Positions 56,271 through 64,000 of a stretch of 64,000 nucleotides of DNA are shown one piece after another (position 1 is the first letter of the stretch; every line of letters begins with the position of its first letter). The stretch is from Posidonia oceanica (taxonomy: Eukaryota > Streptophyta > Magnoliopsida > Alismatales > Posidoniaceae), in the NCBI GenBank assembly GCA_037176725.1, contig JAZBRS010000050.1, positions 11,054,001 to 11,118,000 of the forward strand. The letters are read 5' to 3'. A program made the position numbers and the translations under genes. The notes below the pieces were generated by a model. That model searched no databases. It saw nothing but the letters and a program-made list of their open reading frames with translations, and was not told the DNA's origin.

Positions 56271-56803
56271 ACCCTCTTCGCGTGACTTTGTCCCAGGAAG
56301 ACAAAGTCCCGCATCCCCTTGCGATAGGAGAGTCAGCTCCTCTCCCCTCGCGCTCCTTTTTGCTAGCTTGCTCTCCGGGCGAGGACAAGCTGCACTTTTC
56401 TTTCTCGCCCTGTCGCGCAAGTTTGGCCTGCCTGCCAGGTCTTTGCGCTACATCGCGTTTCTCTTTCAGCATTCTTCTTTTGCATCATCTTTGCACTTTC
56501 TTTTCTAGCACTGCATACTAGTCCAACAACATCATCATCTTGTACTGCATTAGCATTCTTAGCTGTACTAACTTTTGCACTAACATTTAGATTGCAATTG
56601 CATTAGCATGCATTGCATACATTGCATCTCATCCATCTGCACCTGCACTTTGCATCGCGGCAACGAGCTACGACTTTCGGTGCATCCGCCGAATAAGTAA
56701 CTCACGCCAATAGCAAACTTCTGTTCTCGTCGGTTAGATGGGGTGTCTTGTCAACCCTGAGCAGCAGTCTCGCTTCGCTTGACCTTGCTCAGGGAGGGGC
56801 ATC
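56271..56803 (+). promoter_or_regulatory. Pre-LTR region with polypurine tract, element 3
   Basis: Begins CGCGTGACTTTGTCCCAGGA. It is shorter and more diverged than in elements 1 and 2 (missing the GTTGCGGTTGCCCC segment), then CATT/CATC-rich. AGGGAGGGGCATC at 56,791-56,803 abuts the LTR. Confidence 0.75.
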
Positions 56804-59800
56804 TGTTGACACTCCATTTTGGCAGGCTGAATCAATTGGAATCCTCTAGTGGCTTCTGGATCCAAATCTAGGCCCAAACCTACACATTCCTTTTCATCCT
56901 TCACTTCAAAACAAGCCCAAACTTAACCTAGAATCACACCTCTTTCCCAAGCCCAAAAACTACCCAAAAAACTATAGGAAAACCCACCATCCCCAACTTA
57001 ACAAACCTACCAAAAACCCTTAGAAATCTTCAAACCAAAACCACTCCCAAAAATCCTAGAAAACCTAGGTAAAACTACCCTTTTTCTACACCTCAAAACC
57101 CTTCCAAAACCTTCCAAAATCCAAACCCAAACCCTAGGTCCAACACTAGAGACCCTAGGCTACACACTCCTCAAATTTCACCTCTTTTCTAAACCTCTAA
57201 CCCCTTTATTTCTTCAAATTATCCTTTTCTCTCTCCTAGATTATTCTTTTCTCTCTCCTCTCTCTCTCCTGATTATTCTCCTTCTTTTCACTCCCTTCTC
57301 TCTCTCCTTCTTGCTTGACTGTGGGCCCACCCTGTGCATCTATCTCTTTTGCATTTTATTTATATTTTTATTTTATTTTTAGCTTATTTCTTGATTTTCT
57401 AATATTTATTTTCCTTCAACTCCTCTCTTCCCTCTTTACTCCTTTTTTTCCCATTTTCTTCTTCCTTTTCCTTTTCTTTTCCTTTCTTCTACTAAATCTC
57501 TAAAAAACCCTTAAAACACCTTTAAAACTCTAAAACAAAAGAAAAACTAATCAAAATCCTAAAAATAAATATTAAAAAACTTAAGCAAACAATTAAAAAA
57601 CAAAAATCTAACTAAACCCTATTAAAACTAAAACTAAGAATGCAAGCTAAAAAATACAAAACTAATAAAAAGAAAATGGTATAAAATCAAGCAAAAACCA
57701 AAATATGACCAAAACAAACCAAAAGCAAAAACCCTACTAAAAATAATCAAAAAACAAATCCTAAAAAGAAAGAAAATAATTAAGAACACTAAGACAAGTA
57801 ATTAAGAAGAAACCTAACTAAACAAATCTAAAAGGAACAATTTAAAAACTTATTTAAAAAAAGAAAAGAAAAGAAACAATCAAAAATTTAAAAAACACTT
57901 AATTAAAAACTTAACAAGAAAAACTTAACTAAAAAATATTAAAAGAACTTAACAAACAAAAATTAAAAACAAATTAAAGAAGACTTAAGAAAAGACTAAA
58001 ATCTAAAATCTAAAACTCACCCTAATTAATTTAAGAACAATCCATTAAAAAATCCTAACTAAAAATCCCAACCTAACAAGAATAACTTAACTAAAAACAA
58101 TTAAAATTTTTTTTAACAAACATTTAAAAACAAAATCAAGAAAACAATTAAAAGAAAACTTGAAATCCTAATCAAACATTAAAACTCTTCCTAATCATAA
58201 TTAACCAATTAAAAACAACCATTAAAAACCTAATCTAAAATCCTAATTTAAACACAACTACTCTAAAAACATTTTCAAAACTTTTCTATTTTTATTTTTA
58301 TTTTTATTTTCTTCTTCTTTCTCTTCTTCCTTTCTTTTTCTTCCTTTCTTTTCTTTTTCTTCTTTCCTTCTTTTGGTCCGGCCCAACTCTTCCCCTCCTT
58401 CCTTCTTTCTTTTTTTCTTTTATTTTCTGCGCACGGCCCGGCCCACAGCCGTTCTCCTTCCCTCCTTCTTCTTCTTCTTCCTCTTCAACTTCTTCTTCTT
58501 CTTCCCGCGATCTACAGCTCTCTCTCCTGTCGTTTGAATTCAACTTCTCCCTCTCGATCCCATCAGCTCCAGCTCACCTCCTTCCTCTCTCTTCTTTCTG
58601 CAAGACTTCCGGGGCATTAACTGCCCGTCGCCACCGGTCGTCCTCCCTCTGCAAGCTGCAGCCCGCACCGGTGGATTCAAATCCACTGCGTGCTCGTTCC
58701 ATTCTAGGCCCCCGTTTAAAACCAGCCCGAACCTCCTCCTTCACTGCCCTTTTGTCGTCCTGAGAGAGAGAACATCTAGAGCACCCGAGAGCCACCCAAT
58801 CCTCTCCTTCTTCCTCTGCAAAATCAGCAACTTTCCTCCTCCTTCCTTTCCACCTGAAACCAGCCTCCAACTCCCACCAAATCAATCCCAATTCACCCCC
58901 CAATCTCACCCAGAATCCTAGCATCACAGCCACCCATTCCACGACCAAAATCACCCTGAAACCACCCCTGACACCACCTGAATCCTCAGCAGAACCCAAC
59001 ACCTCCACCTTCCAAAATTCCAACCACACTGCCCACCGAAATCAACCCAAACTCTAGCATCCTACTCCCCAGAACACCACCTTCTCAGACCACCTGAGCC
59101 TCAGCCTTCATCCCCACCACAGGCCAAGCCCTCCACTTCAAACACATACACCCAATTCTGCCAGAAAATCCACCCGACAACCAATCTTCTTCTCCAGCCC
59201 TCCACCAGCCCTTCCAAGCATCCCTACACCTTCACTGAGCAACCAGGAGTCCATCGGTGACCTCCAATTGAACCGGAGGGCAGCGTACAGTTCTCCCCAC
59301 CTCAGGCGACTTGCTGTGAACCCTAAATAGCCATTTCTTCCTCCAGTCGTCGAAGCTCCGTTCCAGTTGCCTAGGAAGCTCCGGAGGATCGCACTAAGCA
59401 GATCCGGACGATCGCAGCCCGTCGACGATGCCTGTAGTAGCCGGACCAAGCTCACCGCCATCTGTAAAATCAACCGACGTCGGGGGGACTTCCTAGCTAG
59501 CGAAACAGGTAATCTTCTTCATCCCTAGGCTAACTTTCTCCCTCTCTTGCTTTTCCGGCCTTTAGACTAGGGTTTCCCTCCCTCTGCGCCGAAGTCAGCA
59601 CCGCCGTTGACCTCTTCTTCTCCGGCGAGCTCTGAGCTTAGATCGCCGTTCCAGCAGTAGAACTCCGCTTCGTTGATCGCCCGAGGTCCGCACGGCCTCC
59701 AGGAGCACAACCAAGCCTTCAGACCGCTCCCTCGACGCTCCAGTCCTCCAGTCAGCCTCTTCCTTCTCTATTAGGCTCCGTCATCTTCTCCGGCCTGCCT

Positions 59801-61294
59801 CAGACTGTGTCACAGCACTCCGAGCGTCGCCCGACCTCCGCACAGCTCCGGTGAACGTCGCCTGTCGCCCAGCGCCGCTCCAGCATCCCTCTTCCTCCTT
59901 CTCCGGCCACTAGCAGCATTCTGCTACAGTGGGCGTTTCTCTGCAAATCACTGTTCCTTTATTTTCTCTTACTATGCTAACTTTGCCATGTATTGCATTT
60001 CTGCCTCATGCTTTTATTTTATTGCTTTCCAATCCTGCAATCGTTTAAGATTCATTTAAGTTTGAATTTAAATCATATGAAATTACATAAAAAACCTAAA
60101 AAACTGTCTAATTGCATGTTAGTCCTCCTGCTGTGTTATTCTTTAAGTTTTATTTTAGTTCAGAGCTTGCATGTATTTTTATTTGCTTTTCAGTCCTCTG
60201 CTGTTACAGTTTATTTATTTTTTTTACATTCAGCCCAATTATTTATTTTATTTACATTCCAGTCCATTTATAGTTCATTTAAGTTTCTGCACATTTATTT
60301 TCTAGTCCTGTAGTTTTTTATTTTTGCATGTTAGTCCTTTAGTTGATAATCTCATTTAATATTCTGTTTTTACCTTAGTAAATTGCATTTTAATCCTATT
60401 TTTTACTTTATTTGCGTTTTAGTCCTTTGATCTGTTGATTTAAGCATTTATTTTCCATCTTTTCTTATTGCATTGCATTTTTCTCCCATGCTTTTTGATT
60501 TTTGCACATAGGTCCTTCATTTGCATGCACAGCATCTGTTTTTCAACATTTTTGCTTATAAAATTGCATTCTAGACCCTACATATTTTAAAATTACACAT
60601 AGGTCCTCTACATGTTTAGAAAACTCATTTAAATGCATACTTTTGCTTATAAAATTGCATTTTAGACCCTGCATATTTAAAAATTGCACATAAGTCCACT
60701 AATTAATTCACAGACTAGTTAAAATCACAGTTGTACCTTATAAAATTGCATTTCAACCCTTGCATGCTTTCAAATTGCACATTAGTCCTCCACATGATTT
60801 CAAAACTTATTCAAATGCATGTTTTACCTTATTAAATTGCATTTCAAACCCTACATTTTGTAAAATTGCACTCAGACCCCCAAGTTTTCAAAAACCTTGC
60901 ATATAAGCCCCTAGCTTTTCAAAATTCTTGCATTTAGGTCCTTAACTTTTTCAAAAATTACATATAGGTCCCTAAGTTTTCTAAAAAGTTATTCTTAGGT
61001 CATTTTTTGCATTTCTGCATGCATTGCACCCATGCATCTTTGCATTTGGCATTTTTGCACACACTTAAGCACACTTAGCTCCCATTTACATGGGAGGACC
61101 TGTTTTGCATACCCCTAGGACCTCCTTTACACTTACATCCACTTTTCTCCCCTGTTCTGGCCCTTCTGCTTTGAAGCCAGCATATCTTCTGATCTGGCCG
61201 CCGGATCTTCTCAACCAAGCTACCTGGACGACCCCGGTGGAGCGCTCTTCCATATGGACCAAGCATTTCTCAGATCAGGCTTCAGATTTCCAAG

Positions 61295-61621
61295 GTAAGT
61301 CCTTCTGAACCCCTGCACAGCATTCATTTGCACACAATTTGCTTTGCATACATTGTTTTTGCTTTCTGTTTCCTTGAGCATATAGATTAAGGCCTCCTCT
61401 TCTCATCTATCAACTCCATCTCCGCTTTTCGTGTACTCTCAGTGCCTTGTGTTGCGTTTCCCCTGGATTCACTACTAATTGCGACTTTCTTCCCCCTTTT
61501 CCACGATCCGATTGCACCGCGAGCTTTTGGCAGCGTGCGAGACATATCGTGGGACACTTTGGTGGGAAACAGTCACAAGATAGTGGTAATCCCTCCACTT
61601 TGCTTCCTTTCCCCTTTGTAG
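61295..61621 (+). other. Putative LTR leader intron, element 3 3' LTR
   Basis: TTTCCAAG|GTAAGTCCTT to CCTTTCCCCTTTGTAG|GTC; 327 nt. Confidence 0.4.
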
Positions 61622-61757
61622 GTCTTCACACCTACATTGCGTGGTCTTTAAGCGGTGCTTATCCTTACACTTGCACCGTTTGCCTCTCCTTACTTGATTT
61701 GCTCTTCTCCTTTGCATCTGCACCTACATGGCTTTATCGATGTTTTATTTTGCTTGC

Positions 61758-62055
61758 TTTGGCACCGTTTTGTGTGCTCGCTTCACTTTTGGCACTGTTT
61801 CGCATGCCTGCTTTGTTTCTCGCACCATTTTTGCGTGCTGATCTTGTTTTCTCACACCGTTTTGCGTGCTGGCTTTGATTCTCGCACCGTTTTGTGTGTT
61901 GGCTTTGTTTTTGGCACTGTTTCGTGTGCCCACTCTGTTTCTCGCATCGTTTCGCGTGCTGTTTTGTTTTCTCACATCGTTTTGTGTGCCGATCTTGTTT
62001 TCTTGCATCGTTTCACGTGCCGCTTCCGTTTCTCGCATTGTTTTGCGTGTTTTAT
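61758..62055 (+). repeat. 30-bp minisatellite in the element 3 3' LTR (about 10 units)
   Basis: Units such as CACCGTTTTGCGTGCTGGCT plus TTGATTCTCG, matching unit by unit the array at 31,470 in the partner LTR. Confidence 0.85.
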
Positions 62056-62758
62056 GCTGTTTTCTCTTGCATGTCGCCCGTATTGCTTGGTTTTACCGCT
62101 GTTTTGCTTTTCCGCCTGCATTTGCATATAGGGTAGTGTTGCTTACTGCCTGGATTTCTCACGAGCTAGGTTTCGACCGGTTTGGAACACAGACAGCGTT
62201 GCTGAGCGCTTAGACTGCACGTTTACTTCCTTGCATTGCATCCCATCACTTAGAGCACTCCTTTGAGCATCCATTTAGGCATTCATTCGCACTTAGGCAT
62301 TCAAACCTGCATTTCCCTGCGTATGCGAGCGTAAGCCTAGAACGACCGATTCTCGGACGTGTCGGGGGTGCCTAACACCTTCCCCGCACGTAACAGGAGT
62401 CCTTGCCCAGTCTTTTGGCCCGCTGTGACCATATTGCCCTTATCCTAGGCATGAGTCATATCATTTGCATTCATTTGCATTTGTTTTCCTTTGCATTGCT
62501 CTGCATTGCATCCTTTGCTTGGTTTTGCGTGTTAATTCACGCATTTCCCCCAGTTTTCCTTGTCTCCCGATAATAGACACGGTGGCGACTCTGAATTGTC
62601 TTATCTTCTTCTTTTCTTATATTTTCTCCTCTGTTTCAAGTGTTTTCGAGTTGAGCTTTCCTCCTCGGACATAGCCGCTTATAGTGAGCCTGATTCCGAT
62701 CGGTGCATGCGAGTTTTTGGCAGTGTGCATGGACGATCTAAACACCGGGATTACTACA

Positions 62759-63009
62759 ACCGTAAACTATCGCTTTCGGTTGATTGGACCGTAAACTATC
62801 GCTTCCGGTTGATAGGACCGTAAACTATCGCTCTCTGGCTGATATCCGAAACTATCTTGCGCAATCATGTTTTCCGGCTGATATCCAGTAACTATCGCTT
62901 CTGGTTGATAGGACCATAAACTATCGCTTCCGGTTGATAGGACCGTAAGCTATTGCTTCTGGTTGATAGGACCGTAAACTATCACCCTCCGGCCGATATG
63001 TCCGATATC
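62759..63009 (+). repeat. Hairpin-unit array, element 2, right part
   Basis: Starts with the ACCGT target duplication and continues the array left at 29,432: GGTTGATAGGACCGTAAACT units, two GCTGATATC units and a final GGCCGATATGTCCGATATCT with one stem mismatch. Confidence 0.9.
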
Positions 63010-63558
63010 TTATCGCTTCCTTCACGTGACTTTGTTCTAGGAAGACAAAGTCCCGCATCTCCCTGCTGTAGGAGAGGATGCCCCTCTCCTTTCGTGCTTC
63101 TTTTGTTGCGGTCGCCCCTTTCGGTGCGGCTCCAACCGCCTTGCTTGCTTGCTCCCCCGGGCGGGGACAGGCTGCCCCTTTTCTTTCCCTCTTTGTTGCG
63201 CAAGTTAGGACTAGTCGCCAAACTTTCACGTTGCATCGCAGTTTCTCTTTCAGCATCCTTTTGCATCAATTCTGCACTTCTTTATAACATTGCATACTAG
63301 ACTAACCGCATTACATCATCAGCATCATCAGCATCATCAGCATCACCTGCATTGCATCAGCATTAGCATGCATTGCATACATTGCATTCCATCTGCATCT
63401 GCATTTTGCATTGCGGCGACGAGCCACGACGTTCGGTGCATCCGCCGAATAGGTGACTCACGCCAATAGCAATTTTGTGCTCAGTCGGTCAGATGGGGTG
63501 TCTTGTTAACCCTGAGTAGCGGCCTCGCTTCGCTTGACCTCGCTCAGGGAGGGGCATC
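63010..63558 (+). promoter_or_regulatory. Pre-LTR region with polypurine tract, element 2
   Basis: Nearly the same as 9126-9646 of element 1, with a few substitutions and an extra CGCTTCGCTTGACCT segment before the tract. AGGGAGGGGCATC is at 63,546-63,558. Confidence 0.75.
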
Positions 63559-64000
63559 TGTAGACACCCCATTTTGACAGGCTGAATTAGTGGAATCCTT
63601 CTGGTGGCTTCTGAACCTTAACCCAAACCCAAAACCACATCCTTCCTTTCAAATCAAACCCAAAGACAAACCTAGAACTACACCCATTTTTTAACCCAAA
63701 ACCACTCCCAAAAACCCTAGAAAACCTAGGTAAAGCCACCCTTTTTCTAGACCCAAAATCCTTCCAAAACCCCACCTCAAATCCTAGGTCAAATACTAGA
63801 AACCCTAGGTCACACACTCACCCAATCCCACTCCAATTCCAAGCCTTTATCCTCCTCATCTCTCCAAGTTATCATTTTCTCTCTCAAAATTATTCTTTTC
63901 TCTCTCCTCTCTATCCTCCTCATTCTCCTTCTTTTCCTTTCCTTCTTTCTCCTTTTCTTGCTTTCCAGTGGGCCCACCTTGTGCATCCTTCCTTCCTTTA
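63559..64000 (+). mobile_element. 3' LTR of element 2 (first 442 nt; continues past the window)
   Basis: Starts TGTAGACACCCC and follows 9647-10,090 closely, including TTAACCCAAACCCAAAACCA and the CT-rich stretch. A CTTCCAAAAAC-type 10-nt duplication in the 5' LTR is absent here. Confidence 0.88.

Larger units (their letters stand above)
29433..62758 (+). mobile_element. Element 3: gag-deleted Tat/Ogre-type retrotransposon nested in element 2, carrying solo LTRs B and C
   Basis: Flanked by the 5-bp duplication ACCGT (29,428-29,432 and 62,759-62,763) in the hairpin array of element 2. Its two LTRs (29,433-32,473 and 56,804-62,758) both start TGTTGACA and end GGGATTACTACA. About a dozen differences are visible in the first 265 nt, roughly 4-5%. 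The internal region retains PBS, gag scrap, protease, RT, both RNase H domains, integrase, accessory ORF, arrays and polypurine tract. Without the two nested solo LTRs it would be about 21.6 kb. It lacks capsid and would need helper Gag. Confidence 0.88.
56804..62758 (+). mobile_element. 3' LTR of element 3 (full length, 5.96 kb)
   Basis: TGTTGACACTCC to GGGATTACTACA, preceded by the polypurine tract and followed by the ACCGT duplication. It is the most complete plus-strand LTR here. Zones: AT-rich (57,480-58,300), CT-rich and GC-richer leader (58,300-59,940) with TATA-like GTTTAAAAC (58,714-58,722), candidate first splice donor AACAG|GTAATC (59,508/59,509), T/A-rich repetitive stretch (59,990-61,060), candidate acceptor CATACCCCTAG|GACC (61,118/61,119), second putative intron, 30-bp array and conserved U5 block (62,316-62,402). 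A PBS-like GGTGGCGACTC lies at about 62,581, about 170 nt before the LTR end. Confidence 0.88.
9647..64000 (+). mobile_element. Element 2: near-complete Tat/Ogre-type retrotransposon split by element 3 (parts 9647-29432 and 62759-64000)
   Basis: Order: LTR, PBS, leader, gag-pro-pol, spacer, accessory ORF, 39-bp array, hairpin array, [element 3], hairpin array, pre-LTR region with polypurine tract, 3' LTR (63,559 onward, leaving the window). Removing element 3 and one copy of its ACCGT duplication makes the array continuous. Element 2 cannot encode working proteins: there are stops in gag and pol, at least four frameshifts and a lost protease aspartate. Confidence 0.85.

Overview
The window is plant nuclear DNA made almost entirely of one family of very large Ty3/gypsy LTR retrotransposons stacked inside each other. 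I see no host gene, rRNA, tRNA or CRISPR. The lineage evidence is a primer-binding site matching the 3' end of plant tRNA-Arg, a polyprotein with a second (archaeal-type) RNase H between the Ty3-type RNase H and integrase, no chromodomain, a C-x2-H...H-x4-C gag knuckle and LTRs near 5.7-5.95 kb. Together these indicate the Tat/Ogre branch and therefore a flowering plant; the species cannot be named from this window. Layout: 1-785 is an inverted scrap of a pol end plus post-pol spacer. 783-9646 is the 3' tail of element 1 (accessory ORF, tandem arrays, polypurine tract), broken by solo LTR A (2837-8535, minus strand, duplication GACCG). 9647-15380 is an LTR that ends element 1 and starts element 2. 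Element 2 runs 15381-29432: leader, gag, protease, RT, two RNase H domains, integrase, spacer, accessory ORF and arrays. It is interrupted by element 3 and resumes at 62759, reaching its 3' LTR at 63559, which leaves the window. Element 3 (29433-62758, duplication ACCGT) has an internally deleted 5' LTR, almost no gag, a largely open pol, an accessory ORF, arrays and a full 3' LTR at 56804-62758. It is itself split by two minus-strand solo LTRs: B (40641-46435, duplication TAAGC) and C (49079-55006, duplication GCCGA). Working together: the LTR supplies promoter and leader, tRNA-Arg would prime minus-strand synthesis, and the AGGGAGGGGCATC tract would prime plus-strand synthesis. Gag, protease, RT/RNase H and integrase sit in one continuous frame apart from mutations. 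An additional ORF of about 400 codons, resembling the plant-mobile-domain/DUF7745 group, lies between pol and the 3' LTR. Every coding copy is decayed, and the two pol copies have lost different catalytic residues (protease Asp to Gly in element 2; integrase Asp to Asn in element 3). The most unusual structures are (i) the 3' arrays of GATA...TATC-type inverted repeats whose stems differ by paired, compensating changes; (ii) three of four nested insertions landing inside those arrays; and (iii) a 325-327 bp segment inside the LTR with conserved splice-like borders in five LTR copies.
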